Shown here: positions 46,704-55,055 of the stretch, in pieces
How the letters are laid out: each line of letters starts with the position of its first letter
Numbering within the stretch: the stretch's first letter is position 1
Assembly (NCBI RefSeq): GCF_026626305.1
Contig: NZ_JAPNUE010000001.1
Location: forward strand, 434,001-498,000
Direction of reading: 5' to 3'
From: Frigidibacter sp. RF13
Lineage (GTDB): Bacteria; Pseudomonadota; Alphaproteobacteria; Rhodobacterales; Rhodobacteraceae
DNA length: 64,000 nt
Translations under genes and position numbers: made by a program
The notes under the pieces: model-generated
The model's database searches: none
The model's input: only the letters and a program-made list of their open reading frames with translations
What the model was told of the DNA's origin: nothing

Positions 46704-47954
46704 TCACCCCACCACCCCCGCCGTCTCGACGACCGCATGGAAGAGCACATCCGCCCCCTTGGCCGCCCAGTCCTGAGAAATCTCCTCGGCCTCGTTGTGG
46801 GATAGCCCGTCCACGCAGGGGCACATGATCATCACGGTGGGTGCCACGCGGTTGATCCAGCAGGCGTCGTGACCGGCGCCCGAGATGATGTCCATGTGAC
46901 TGAACCCCAGCCGTTCAGCATTTTCCCGCACGCGCTTCACGAGTGTGGGGTCGAAGGTCACCGGGTCGAAATGCCCGACCGGCTCGATTGAACAGCCAAG
47001 GCCCAGTTCCTTCGCCACCGCATGGGCCGCGCGCTCCACCTCGGCCCGCATCGCGTCGAGCTTCGCCTGATCGGGCGAGCGGATGTCGACGGTGAAGATT
47101 ACCTTGCCGGGAATGACGTTGCGCGAATTCGGGAAGACCGTGACCTGCCCCACGGCACCGACTGCGTTCGGCTGGTGGGCCATCGCGATCTGGTGCACCC
47201 GCTCGGTGATCCGCGCCATGCCAAGGCCTGCGTTCACCCGCATGTTCATCGGCGTCGATCCGGTATGGGCATCCTTGCCGGTCAGCGTGATCTCCAGCCA
47301 CCACAGGCCCTGGCCATGGGTGACGACGCCGATCTCTTTCCCTTCGGCCTCCAAGATCGGGCCCTGTTCGATGTGATATTCAAACATCGCATGCATCTTG
47401 CGGGCGCCGACCTTCTCATCGCCGACCCAGCCGATGCGCTTCAGCTCCTCGCCGAAGACCTTGCCCTCAAGATCGATGCGGCCCTTGGCATATTCTTCCG
47501 TATGGATGCCTGCGAAAACGCCCGAGGCAAGCATCGCAGGCGCGAACCGCGCGCCCTCCTCGTTCGTCCAGTTGGTCACCACGACCGGATGCTTCGTCTT
47601 GATCCCGAGGTCGTTCATTGAGCGCACGACCTCGAGCCCCGCCAGAACGCCCAGTACCCCGTCGTACTTCCCGCCCGTTGGTTGGGTATCGAGGTGCGAG
47701 CCGATATAGACCGGCAGCGCATTGGGGTCAGTGCCGGGGCGCGTCGCGAACATGTTGCCCATCGTGTCGACGCCCATCGAACAGCCCGCCGCCTCGCACC
47801 AGCGCTGGAACAGGTGGCGCCCCTCGCTGTCGGCGTCCGTCAGTGTCTGGCGGTTGTTGCCGCCGGCGACGCCCGGGCCGATCTTGGCCATTTCCATCAG
47901 GCTGTCCCAGAGGCGCGCGGAATTGATGCGGACATTCGGTCCGATAGCGGTCAT
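46704..47954 (-). CDS. N-carbamoyl-beta-alanine amidohydrolase (M20/HyuC type)
   Basis: It hydrolyses N-carbamoyl-beta-alanine to beta-alanine, CO2 and ammonia. From the ATG behind GGGGAGAAAAGAC the protein is 416 residues. M20 metal ligands are seen: His87 in IGSHLDTQPTGGKYDG with Asp98, Glu132/133 in TNEEGARFAPAM, EYHIEQGPILE, and the late GLSHNEAEEISQDW. Related enzymes include allantoate amidohydrolase and L-carbamoylases; the neighbourhood with dihydropyrimidinase and RutR boxes favours the pyrimidine role. It is divergent from the TetR gene. Confidence 0.93.
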   Translation of the reverse strand: MTAIGPNVRINSARLWDSLMEMAKIGPGVAGGNNRQTLTDADSEGRHLFQRWCEAAGCSMGVDTMGNMFATRPGTDPNALPVYIGSHLDTQPTGGKYDGVLGVLAGLEVVRSMNDLGIKTKHPVVVTNWTNEEGARFAPAMLASGVFAGIHTEEYAKGRIDLEGKVFGEELKRIGWVGDEKVGARKMHAMFEYHIEQGPILEAEGKEIGVVTHGQGLWWLEITLTGKDAHTGSTPMNMRVNAGLGMARITERVHQIAMAHQPNAVGAVGQVTVFPNSRNVIPGKVIFTVDIRSPDQAKLDAMRAEVERAAHAVAKELGLGCSIEPVGHFDPVTFDPTLVKRVRENAERLGFSHMDIISGAGHDACWINRVAPTVMIMCPCVDGLSHNEAEEISQDWAAKGADVLFHAVVETAGVVG

Positions 47955-48012
47955 GTCTTTTCTCCCCGTCGTCCGGCGTGGGGTCTTCATGCCCCTTGCG
48001 GCGACTCGCTTC

Positions 48013-48028
48013 CTGACCGTATGGTCAG
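48013..48028. promoter_or_regulatory. RutR box 1
   Basis: CTGACCGTATGGTCAG matches the RutR consensus TTGACCANNTGGTCAA at 11 of 14 fixed positions, with perfect CTGACC/GGTCAG arms. It lies in the divergent gap between the amidohydrolase and the TetR/RutR-like gene. Confidence 0.75.
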
Positions 48029-48046
48029 CTTTGAGACGACCACAAC

Positions 48047-48062
48047 CTGACCAAGCGGTCAA
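48047..48062. promoter_or_regulatory. RutR box 2
   Basis: CTGACCAAGCGGTCAA matches TTGACCANNTGGTCAA at 12 of 14 positions. Its centre is 34 bp from that of box 1, about three helical turns, so both sites lie on the same DNA face. Confidence 0.78.
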
Positions 48063-48102
48063 CTAATTTCTTGACGCCCCGGAAAGGACCCCGAGCAGGC
48101 CG

Positions 48103-48735
48103 ATGAGCGAACCCGAACGCCTGTCAAAGCGCAATGCGATCCGGCTGGAGAATGAGCAGCGGATCCTGTCGGCGGCCGAAAAGGTCTTTGCCGAGGCGGG
48201 CTTCGGCGGCGCAACGATGCAGCTCATTGCCGACATGGCGGGCCTGCCGAAGGCGAACCTGCACTATTACTTCCCTACCAAGGAAGACCTCTACCGCGAG
48301 GTCGTGCGCAACATCTTCAACATCTGGCTGCATGCGGCGGATTCGTTCGATAACGCCCCCGGCCCGATCGAGGGGATCGGCGCCTATATCGACGCCAAGA
48401 TGGAGATTTCGCGCCGCCACCCGGACGGATCGAAGGTCTGGGCGTCGGAGGTCATGCACGGCGCGCCGGTCATCCAGGACTATCTGGAAACGACGCTGCG
48501 CGAATGGACAGCTGACCGCGCCGCGCTCATCCAGCGCTGGATTGACGAGGGCAAAATGGCGCCGATCGACCCGCGCCATCTTCTCTACATGCTCTGGGCT
48601 ACGACCCAGCATTACGCCGACTTCGGCCACCAGATCGAGACACTGAACGGGGGCAGGCCTTTCAGCGACAAGCAGTGGAAGGCAGCGAAGGACAGTGTGA
48701 AGGCGATTATTCTGCGGGGGATCGGGGCGGTTTGA
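48103..48735 (+). CDS. TetR family regulator, RutR-like (first paralogue)
   Basis: It is a predicted repressor of 210 residues. The N-terminal helix-turn-helix (GGATMQLIADMAGLPKANLH, YYFPTKEDLYREVVRNI) is followed by the RutR-type ligand domain with SEVMHGAPVIQDYLETTLRE, MAPIDPRHLLYMLWATTQHY and ADFGHQIE. E. coli RutR senses uracil and thymine. Two RutR boxes are directly upstream, so it probably controls itself and the divergent amidohydrolase gene. A second, closer RutR homologue is encoded at 51174, so the two may divide ligands or targets. Confidence 0.9.
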   Translation: MSEPERLSKRNAIRLENEQRILSAAEKVFAEAGFGGATMQLIADMAGLPKANLHYYFPTKEDLYREVVRNIFNIWLHAADSFDNAPGPIEGIGAYIDAKMEISRRHPDGSKVWASEVMHGAPVIQDYLETTLREWTADRAALIQRWIDEGKMAPIDPRHLLYMLWATTQHYADFGHQIETLNGGRPFSDKQWKAAKDSVKAIILRGIGAV

Positions 48736-48740
48736 CCGCT

Positions 48741-49031
48741 CTATTTCAATTCAACTTCGACGAAGCTCATCGGCATGTCGCCATCGTTGACGACATTATG
48801 TTCCACCCCTTCGCTGCGGCGATAGGCGGTCCCCGCCGGAACCGTGACGCGCCTTGTCCCGCCGCCCGGCTCCTCCAGAGCCATGTGGCAATCGGTGATC
48901 GCGGTGATGACATAGTCGAACCCGTGCCGGTGCCAGCCGGTTTCGGCCCCTGGCACGAAGTCGAAGCGGGTGACTCGGACGCGCGCGTCGTCAATCATCT
49001 GGGTCGCGGTGCAGGTGGGGCGTGTGGTCAT
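48741..49031 (-). CDS. Cupin domain protein
   Basis: It is a single-domain cupin of 96 residues. Metal ligands of cupin motif 1 are seen in GAETGWHRHGFDYV, and motif 2 includes EGVEHNVVNDGDMPMSF. It is probably a small enzyme or sensor of the beta-barrel fold; the substrate is unknown. Its start overlaps the stop of the GNAT gene by 4 bp, so the two are co-translated. It is convergent with the TetR gene 5 bp away. Confidence 0.82.
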   Translation of the reverse strand: MTTRPTCTATQMIDDARVRVTRFDFVPGAETGWHRHGFDYVITAITDCHMALEEPGGGTRRVTVPAGTAYRRSEGVEHNVVNDGDMPMSFVEVELK

Positions 49032-49549
49032 GCAAAAGCCTCCATGATCTGGGAAACCGACCGGCGTTCTGCCGGATAGTGAGACGGGGCAAGTATCATG
49101 TTTACGATACGGACCGGCATGCCGCCCGTGCCGTGCGCATAGGCGCCGTCGCTTTGATAGACAAAGCCGTTTCGTTCGTAGAAGCGGCGGGCATTCAGCG
49201 TCGCTTGCAGGATCACCGGTCTTGAAGTTTCGGCGCAGGCGAGCGCGATCCCGAAGCGGACAAGGCGCGCGCCGAGCCCCTGCCCCGCAACCTCTGGCGT
49301 GATGAAAAGCCGCGTGAGTTCGCCAGGGACGGACGAAACGAAACCGACCGCCCTGCCCGCCTTTTCGGCGATGATCGTCCGCCCGGTGGCGATATCGGGT
49401 TCATAATAGGCGGGCGTGCGGTCGCGCGTCCAGGCGGCGATCTGCTCGGCATCGTAGTGGCTGCCGGTCAGGCCTTCGACCGAAGCGCGCGCGACCTCGA
49501 GCATCAGCGCTCCGTCCCCCGGCCGCGCCGGTCTGAGATGGATATCCAT
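49028..49549 (-). CDS. GNAT family N-acetyltransferase
   Basis: It is a predicted acetyl-CoA-dependent N-acetyltransferase of 173 residues from the ATG behind GAGGTCGCC. It shows LRPARPGDGALMLEVARASV at the start, LFITPEVAGQGLGARLVRFG (acetyl-CoA loop, QGLGAR) and the late ARRFYERNGFVYQSDG. The substrate is unknown. The gene lies between the aminotransferase terminator and the cupin gene, in the same direction, and overlaps the latter. Confidence 0.88.
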   Translation of the reverse strand: MDIHLRPARPGDGALMLEVARASVEGLTGSHYDAEQIAAWTRDRTPAYYEPDIATGRTIIAEKAGRAVGFVSSVPGELTRLFITPEVAGQGLGARLVRFGIALACAETSRPVILQATLNARRFYERNGFVYQSDGAYAHGTGGMPVRIVNMILAPSHYPAERRSVSQIMEAFA

Positions 49550-49562
49550 GGCGACCTCGGCC

Positions 49563-49593
49563 AAAAGCAAAGGCCGGGGTCTCCCCCGGCCTT
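49563..49593 (-). terminator. Terminator of the aminotransferase gene
   Basis: On the minus strand AAGGCCGGGG and CCCCGGCCTT form a 10-bp stem with a 4-base loop, followed by TGCTTTTGG. It begins 4 bp after the aminotransferase stop and overlaps the start region of the GNAT gene, which therefore may have its own promoter or rely on read-through. Confidence 0.7.
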
Positions 49594-49597
49594 ACCG

Positions 49598-50923
49598 TCA
49601 TTCCAGCGTGTCGAGCACTTCCTTCAGCGTGCCTATCAGCCGGTCGATCTCGGCCTTCGAGATGATCAGGGGCGGCGACATGGCGATGATGTCGCCGGTC
49701 GTGCGGATCAGGATGCCCTTTTCGTAGGCCTTCAGGAAGGCCGAGAAGGCGCGTTTGGTCGGTTGGCCCGCGATCGGCTCCAGTTCCACCGCGCCGATCA
49801 GGCCCATGTTGCGGATGTCGATGACGTTCCGCGTGCCCTTCAGCGAATGCAGCGCCTGTTCCCAGTAGGGCGCGAGATCGTTCGCGCGCTCGAAGAGGCC
49901 TTCTTCCTTGTAGGTCTCAAGCGTCGCCACACCTGCGGCCGCCGCGATCGGGTTGCCCGAGTAGGTATAGCCATGGAAGAGCTCGATCATGTGATCGGGG
50001 CCGGTCATGAACGCGTCATGCACCTCGCCCGTGGTGATCACCGCGCCCATCGGGATGACGCCGTTCGTCAGGCCCTTGGCGGTGGTCATCATGTCGGGCA
50101 GCACGTCGAAATGCTGCGCGGCAAAGGCTGAGCCCAGACGGCCGAAACCGGTGATGACCTCGTCGAAGATCAGCAGGATGCCGTGCTTCTTGGTGATCGC
50201 CCGCAGCTTTTCCAGATAGCCTTTCGGCGGCAGAAGAACGCCCGTCGATCCCGCCATCGGCTCAACGATCACGGCGGCGATGGTCTCGGCCCCATGCAGC
50301 GCCACGATCCGTTCCAGATCGTCGGCAAGGTTCGCGCCATGTTCCGGCTGGCCCTTGGCGAAGGCATTCTGCGGGATATGCGTATGCGGCAGGTGATCGA
50401 CGCCCGCCAGCAGCGTGCCAAAGAACTTGCGGTTGTTGACGATGCCGCCAACCGAGATGCCGCCGAAGTTCACGCCATGATAGCCGCGCTCGCGGCCGAT
50501 GAGGCGCGTGCGGGTCCCCTCGCCGCGCGCGCGGTGATAGGCAATGGCAATTTTCAGTGCAGTTTCAACGGATTCCGAGCCGGAGTTCGTGTAGAACACA
50601 TGCTCCATACCCTTCGGCGCGATATCAATGATCCGGTTCGCCAGCTCGAAGGCGATCGGATGACCCATCTGGAAGGCGGGCGCATAATCAAGCTCGGCTG
50701 CCTGCTTCTGGATCGCCTCGGTGATCTTCGGACGGCAATGACCGGCGTTGCAGCACCAAAGGCCCGCCGTGCCGTCCAGCACCTGGCGGCCGTCGGAGGT
50801 GGTGTAATGCATGTCCTTGGCGGCCACGAACATGCGGGGGCTCTGCTTGAACTGGCGGTTCGAGGTAAACGGCATCCAGAAGGCGTTCAGGTCATTCGGT
50901 GCGGGCTTGCGGTCAAGCGCCAT
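49598..50923 (-). CDS. Omega-amino-acid:pyruvate aminotransferase (class III)
   Basis: It probably transfers the amino group of beta-alanine to pyruvate, giving malonate semialdehyde, the last step of uracil catabolism encoded here. From the ATG behind GGGAGAGAGAC the protein is 441 residues. The PLP lysine is Lys283 in MMTTAKGLTNGVIPMGAV and the ring-binding Asp254 is in LLIFDEVITGFGRLG; YTNSGSESVETALKIA binds the phosphate. Beta-alanine specificity is inferred from context with hydA and the amidohydrolase. It is divergent from the second RutR-type gene. Confidence 0.9.
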   Translation of the reverse strand: MALDRKPAPNDLNAFWMPFTSNRQFKQSPRMFVAAKDMHYTTSDGRQVLDGTAGLWCCNAGHCRPKITEAIQKQAAELDYAPAFQMGHPIAFELANRIIDIAPKGMEHVFYTNSGSESVETALKIAIAYHRARGEGTRTRLIGRERGYHGVNFGGISVGGIVNNRKFFGTLLAGVDHLPHTHIPQNAFAKGQPEHGANLADDLERIVALHGAETIAAVIVEPMAGSTGVLLPPKGYLEKLRAITKKHGILLIFDEVITGFGRLGSAFAAQHFDVLPDMMTTAKGLTNGVIPMGAVITTGEVHDAFMTGPDHMIELFHGYTYSGNPIAAAAGVATLETYKEEGLFERANDLAPYWEQALHSLKGTRNVIDIRNMGLIGAVELEPIAGQPTKRAFSAFLKAYEKGILIRTTGDIIAMSPPLIISKAEIDRLIGTLKEVLDTLE

Positions 50924-51104
50924 GTCTCTCTCCCATGAACGGGCGGTTCGGCCCGGTGAGCGCCCCCTATGCGGCGCCGCGAATCTCGCGGCAGGCGCCT
51001 GGCCGGACGATGGCTTCACTTTAGCAGAGCAGCGCGAAGCAATAAAGAGAAACGAAACAAATCAGGCAAAATTGCTAAATAAATTTTTCACCCGCTAAGA
51101 GAGA

Positions 51105-51120
51105 CAGACTGGACGGTCTG
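51105..51120. promoter_or_regulatory. RutR-like site between aminotransferase and rutR genes
   Basis: CAGACTGGACGGTCTG is an inverted repeat (CAGAC and GTCTG, 6-base centre) keeping the GAC and GGTC cores of the RutR consensus. It lies in the divergent gap upstream of the second TetR gene. The match is partial. Confidence 0.4.
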
Positions 51121-51173
51121 CGCTTGCGGGCGGTGGGGCCGCGCGTCTATCCTGCCGGTCGGAGGACCGACGC

Positions 51174-51797
51174 GTGAGCGAACCCCAGACGAAGAAACGA
51201 GCGCCGACACGCATTCAGGCGCGCAACCGGCAGGCGATCCTCGATGCCGCGCTAGATGTCTTTTCGGCGCAGGGGTTCCGTGGTGCAACCGTAGACCAGA
51301 TCGCCGAGGTCGCGGGCCTGTCGAAACCGAACCTTCTTTACTATTTTCCGTCGAAAGAAGCGGTTCACGCCGAACTTCTGGGCCAGCTTCTCGATACATG
51401 GCTCGATCCGCTGCGCGAGCTTGATGCCGCAGGCGACCCACAGGGCGAAATTCTCGATTACGTCCGCCGCAAGCTGGAACTCAGCCGCGATTATCCGCGT
51501 GAAAGCCGGCTTTTCGCCAATGAGATCCTGCAGGGCGCGCCCCGGATTGCGCAGGCGCTCGGCGGCGATCTGAAGACACTGGTCGACGAAAAGGCTGCGA
51601 TCATCGCCCGCTGGCAGGCCGAAGGCCGGATCGCCGCCGTACCACCGCATCACCTGATTTTTTCGATCTGGGCGCTGACGCAGCATTATGCCGATTTCGA
51701 CGCGCAGGTACGCGCGGTCCTGGGCGAAGGCCACGATCCCTATGCCGAGGCGCAGGATTTCCTCGAGACGCTCTTCGAACGGCTGCTGCGGGTCTGA
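51174..51797 (+). CDS. rutR: TetR family regulator RutR (second paralogue)
   Basis: It is the closer match to E. coli RutR, the uracil-responsive repressor of pyrimidine catabolism. The 207-residue protein has the helix-turn-helix GATVDQIAEVAGLSKPNLLY and YYFPSKEAVHAELLGQLLDT, then the RutR signature RRKLELSRDYPRESRLFANE, LQGAPRIAQALGGDLKTLVD, IFSIWALTQHYADFDAQVRA. It starts at a GTG and shares the divergent gap with the aminotransferase gene. Its box candidates are in that gap and near preT. Confidence 0.92.
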   Translation: MSEPQTKKRAPTRIQARNRQAILDAALDVFSAQGFRGATVDQIAEVAGLSKPNLLYYFPSKEAVHAELLGQLLDTWLDPLRELDAAGDPQGEILDYVRRKLELSRDYPRESRLFANEILQGAPRIAQALGGDLKTLVDEKAAIIARWQAEGRIAAVPPHHLIFSIWALTQHYADFDAQVRAVLGEGHDPYAEAQDFLETLFERLLRV

Positions 51798-51876
51798 CCG
51801 TCATTCTCTAACCCTTTCTTAACGCGCCGGTGCGATCATCGGGCCTGGTGGGGGTTTCCTCGAAAGGGAAGCTCAG

Positions 51877-52338
51877 ATGGTGGATATGCTCACTTCCGTG
51901 CAGCCCTTGGCAGGGTTGCCGATGCATGTGCGGCCCGCGCGGCCGCAAACGACCGAGGCGATCAAGCCGTCGGATGGATCTGGAACAGCACGAAACGACG
52001 CCGATCAGCGCAGCCCGCGCGAGCGGACGCGCGACTGGCTGGAGGGGCTGCCGCGGGTGATCGGACCGGAACCACCGACCGGTCCGCCGCCGGCCTTCGA
52101 GGCCAATGTGCTGGAGGCCGAGGCGCGCGAACGCAAGAACCTCGCCCGCGCGGCCGAAAAGGCGGCGGAACGGGCGGCGAACCAACAACGCGTCGCTGAC
52201 GACCGGTCTGTCGAAGCCACGGCGAAGGCGGATCGGGAGAAGGCGAAAGCCGCTGCGGCAGAAACGACTTCGCCCCCGCCAAACGACTGGCGGGCGACGG
52301 ATGAACCCGCGCCCGCCAGGGTCGACAAGCAGGTCTAG
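51877..52338 (+). CDS. Hypothetical protein, Ala/Glu/Arg-rich
   Basis: It would be a 153-residue protein from an ATG behind GAAAGGGAAGCTCAG. The N-terminal part is mixed (MLTSVQPLAGLPMHVRP), the middle has WLEGLPRVIGPEPPTG, and the second half is low-complexity charged helix (EAEARERKNLARAAEKAAER), likely coiled or disordered. No family is recognised. It ends 3 bp before the preA stop on the other strand. The ribosome site and Rhodobacteraceae-like composition support a real gene; the function is unknown. Confidence 0.55.
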   Translation: MVDMLTSVQPLAGLPMHVRPARPQTTEAIKPSDGSGTARNDADQRSPRERTRDWLEGLPRVIGPEPPTGPPPAFEANVLEAEARERKNLARAAEKAAERAANQQRVADDRSVEATAKADREKAKAAAAETTSPPPNDWRATDEPAPARVDKQV

Positions 52339-52341
52339 GCC

Positions 52342-53643
52342 TTACTCGGCGGCCTTCGCCGCCGGGTTGTTCGGGTGCGTCGTCCAGTTCGCATAGGTGC
52401 CGACCTTGCGGCCGGTGCGCTTGTCCAGTTCGCCCTGATCGAGCGTCCGCATGGTGATGCAGCTTTCAACCGGGCAGACATCGATGCAGAGGTTGCAGGC
52501 GACGCATTCTTCTTCCTTGACGGTAAAGGTCCGGTCGGCCGACATGTCGATCGCCTGATGCGACGTGTCCTCGCAGGCCGCATAACAGCGCCCGCATTTG
52601 ATGCAGGCATCCTGATCGATGACTGCCTTCGTCACATAGTTCAGGTTGAGGTACTGCCAGTCGGTGACGTTCGGCACGGCGCGACCCACCAGATCGGCAG
52701 TTGATGTCATGCACTTTTCGTCCATGTATTGAGAAAGGCCCGAAATCATCTCCTGCACGACCTTGAACCCATAGGTCATGGCGGCCGTGCAGACCTGCAC
52801 ATTGCCCGCGCCGAGCGCCATGAACTCCGCCGCGTCGCGCCAGGTGGTGACACCGCCGATGCCGGAGATCGGCAGCCCGCGTGTCGCCTCCGACCGTGCA
52901 ATCTCGGCCACCATGTTCAGCGCGATCGGCTTCACCGCCGGGCCGCAATAGCCGCCGTGCGTGCCCTTGCCGTCGATGGTGGGCTCCGGTGCGAAACTGT
53001 CGAGGTCGACCGAGGTGATCGAATTGATCGTGTTGATGAGGGAAACCGCATCTGCACCGCCACGCTTGGCTGCCTCCGCCGGACGGCGGACGTCGGTGAT
53101 GTTGGGCGTCAGCTTCACGATGCAGGGCATGCGGCTATATTGCTTCACCCAGCGCGTGACCATCTCGATATATTCCGGCACCTGCCCCACGGCCGATCCC
53201 ATGCCGCGTTCGGCCATGCCATGCGGGCAGCCAAAGTTCAGCTCGACCCCGTCGGCCTCGGTACCCTCGATGCGCTTGAGGATATCCTTCCAGCTCTCCT
53301 CGTCGCAGGGCACCATCAGCGAAATGATCAGCGCGCGGTCACGCCACTTGCGCTTGACCTCCTTGATCTCCTGCAGGTTCACCTCAAGCGGGCGGTCGGT
53401 GATCAGCTCGATGTTGTTGAGGCCCAGAAGCCGCCGGTCCGCCCCCCAGATTGCGCCATAGCGCGGGCCGTTGACGTTGACGACCGGAGGGCCTTCCGCC
53501 CCGAGCGTCTTCCAGACGACGCCGCCCCAGCCCGCCTCGAAGGCGCGCTCGACATTGTATTTCTTGTCCGTCGGCGGCGCCGAAGCGAGCCAGAAGGGGT
53601 TCGGGCTCTTGATGCCGATGAAGTTCGACTGAAGATTTGCCAT
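52342..53643 (-). CDS. preA: NAD-dependent dihydropyrimidine dehydrogenase subunit PreA
   Basis: It reduces uracil and thymine to the 5,6-dihydro forms, using electrons from PreT. The 433-residue protein has an N-terminal dihydroorotate-dehydrogenase-like FMN barrel with the active-site cysteine loop VELNFGCPHGMAERGMG, and a C-terminal ferredoxin domain with two cluster motifs, CIKCGRCYAAC from about 347 and CVACNLCIDVCP from about 380. The same chemistry is done by the C-terminal half of animal DPD. It lies 11 bp after preT in the same direction. Confidence 0.96.
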   Translation of the reverse strand: MANLQSNFIGIKSPNPFWLASAPPTDKKYNVERAFEAGWGGVVWKTLGAEGPPVVNVNGPRYGAIWGADRRLLGLNNIELITDRPLEVNLQEIKEVKRKWRDRALIISLMVPCDEESWKDILKRIEGTEADGVELNFGCPHGMAERGMGSAVGQVPEYIEMVTRWVKQYSRMPCIVKLTPNITDVRRPAEAAKRGGADAVSLINTINSITSVDLDSFAPEPTIDGKGTHGGYCGPAVKPIALNMVAEIARSEATRGLPISGIGGVTTWRDAAEFMALGAGNVQVCTAAMTYGFKVVQEMISGLSQYMDEKCMTSTADLVGRAVPNVTDWQYLNLNYVTKAVIDQDACIKCGRCYAACEDTSHQAIDMSADRTFTVKEEECVACNLCIDVCPVESCITMRTLDQGELDKRTGRKVGTYANWTTHPNNPAAKAAE

Positions 53644-53654
53644 TTTTTCCTCCC

Positions 53655-54989
53655 TCAGCCCATCAGGCTCGCATGGATGTCTTCGGCGGCATCGCGGCCT
53701 TCGGCCACCGCCGTAACCGTCAGATCCTCGCCGCCCGCAGCGCAGTCGCCCGCCGCCCAGACCCCCGGAACCGACGTGCGCCCTGCCCCGGTCACCGCGA
53801 TCTTGGCACCATCGAGCTTCAGCCCCTCGGGCTGGCCGGAAAGCGTCTGGCCGATCGCCTTCATCACCTGGTCGGCCTTCAGCCGGAAGGTCTCGGACGA
53901 AAGCTTCAGCCCCTGAGGACCGTCTTCAGTATAGGCGAATTCGACCTCATGCGCAGCCCCGTTGCCGGTGACGCGAACCGGCGCGACATTGTGGAGGATA
54001 CGAACACCGACGCCGGTCGCGTGATCCTGCTCGTCGGTCGAGGCCGACATTTTCTCGCGGCCCCGCCGGTAGGCGATGGTCACGTTCTCGGCGCCCAGCA
54101 GCTTCGACTGGACCGCCGCGTCAACCGCCGTCATGCCGCCGCCGATCACCACGACATCGCGGCCGATCTTCAGCTTCGCCTTGTCAGGCTCCTGGCGCAG
54201 TTCGGCGATGAAATCCACCGCGTTGACCACATTCGCCAGGCTCTCGCCCTCGGCGCGGAGCGCATTGACGCCAGCGAGACCGATGGCCAGCACGACCGCA
54301 TCGAACTGCTTTTTCAGCCCGTCCAGCGTCAGGCCGTTCCCAAGTGACTTGCCATTCTCGATACGGATGCCGCCGATCTTCAAGAGCCAGCCCACTTCGG
54401 CGGCAGCAAAGCCGCCCGGCGCCTTGTAGCTCGCGATCCCATATTCATTTAGTCCGCCCGCCTTGGGGCGCGCATCATAGATGGTGACATCATGGCCCTT
54501 CATCGCCAGCCGGTGCGCTGCGGAAAGACCGGCAGGTCCCGCCCCGACGACGGCGACCGTCTTGCCGGTGGCCTTGTCGCGCGTGAACGGATGGGTGCCC
54601 TTCTCCATCAGACTGTCGGTCGCAAAGCGCTGAAGCCGTCCGATCTCGACCGGTTTGCCTTCGGCGGTCTCGCGCACGCAGGCTTCTTCGCAAAGTTGTT
54701 CAGTCGGGCAGACGCGGGCACACATGCCGCCGAGAATGTTCTGGCTGAAGATCGTCTTCGCAGCCGCTTCGGGTGTGCCGGTCGCGATCTGGCGGATGAA
54801 GAGCGGGATGTCGATCGATGTCGGGCAGGCCGTCATGCAGGGCGCATCATGGCAGAAATAGCAGCGGTCGGCCGCCACCCGCGCCTCGTGCGGCTCCAGC
54901 CGCGGCGCGATATCGCTGAAGTTGCGGGTGTAGTCGTCGGCGGAAAGCCTGCCGGACGCCACCCCGGGCGTGAACTGGCTGTTGGACAC
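53655..54989 (-). CDS. preT: NAD-dependent dihydropyrimidine dehydrogenase subunit PreT
   Basis: It takes electrons from NAD(P)H and passes them to PreA. The 444-residue protein is of the glutamate-synthase small-subunit type: an N-terminal iron-sulfur domain (CYFCHDAPCMTACPTSIDIP and GGMCARVCPTEQLCEEACVR), a FAD site VAVVGAGPAGLSAAHRLAMK, a second nucleotide motif VVIGGGMTAVDAAVQSKLL and the C-terminal VWAAGDCAAGGEDLTV. It corresponds to the N-terminal half of animal DPD. Its upstream gap has a RutR-like site. Confidence 0.95.
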   Translation of the reverse strand: MSNSQFTPGVASGRLSADDYTRNFSDIAPRLEPHEARVAADRCYFCHDAPCMTACPTSIDIPLFIRQIATGTPEAAAKTIFSQNILGGMCARVCPTEQLCEEACVRETAEGKPVEIGRLQRFATDSLMEKGTHPFTRDKATGKTVAVVGAGPAGLSAAHRLAMKGHDVTIYDARPKAGGLNEYGIASYKAPGGFAAAEVGWLLKIGGIRIENGKSLGNGLTLDGLKKQFDAVVLAIGLAGVNALRAEGESLANVVNAVDFIAELRQEPDKAKLKIGRDVVVIGGGMTAVDAAVQSKLLGAENVTIAYRRGREKMSASTDEQDHATGVGVRILHNVAPVRVTGNGAAHEVEFAYTEDGPQGLKLSSETFRLKADQVMKAIGQTLSGQPEGLKLDGAKIAVTGAGRTSVPGVWAAGDCAAGGEDLTVTAVAEGRDAAEDIHASLMG

Positions 54990-55039
54990 GGATGCCTCCC
55001 TGGCTTGTTCTTTCGGAAATCATGGCATGAGTCGATTTT

Positions 55040-55055
55040 TTTATCAAATGGTAAA
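55040..55055. promoter_or_regulatory. RutR-like site upstream of preT
   Basis: TTTATCAAATGGTAAA matches TTGACCANNTGGTCAA at 11 of 14 fixed positions and is nearly palindromic. It lies 51 bp upstream of the preT start in an AT-rich promoter-like stretch. Confidence 0.5.
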
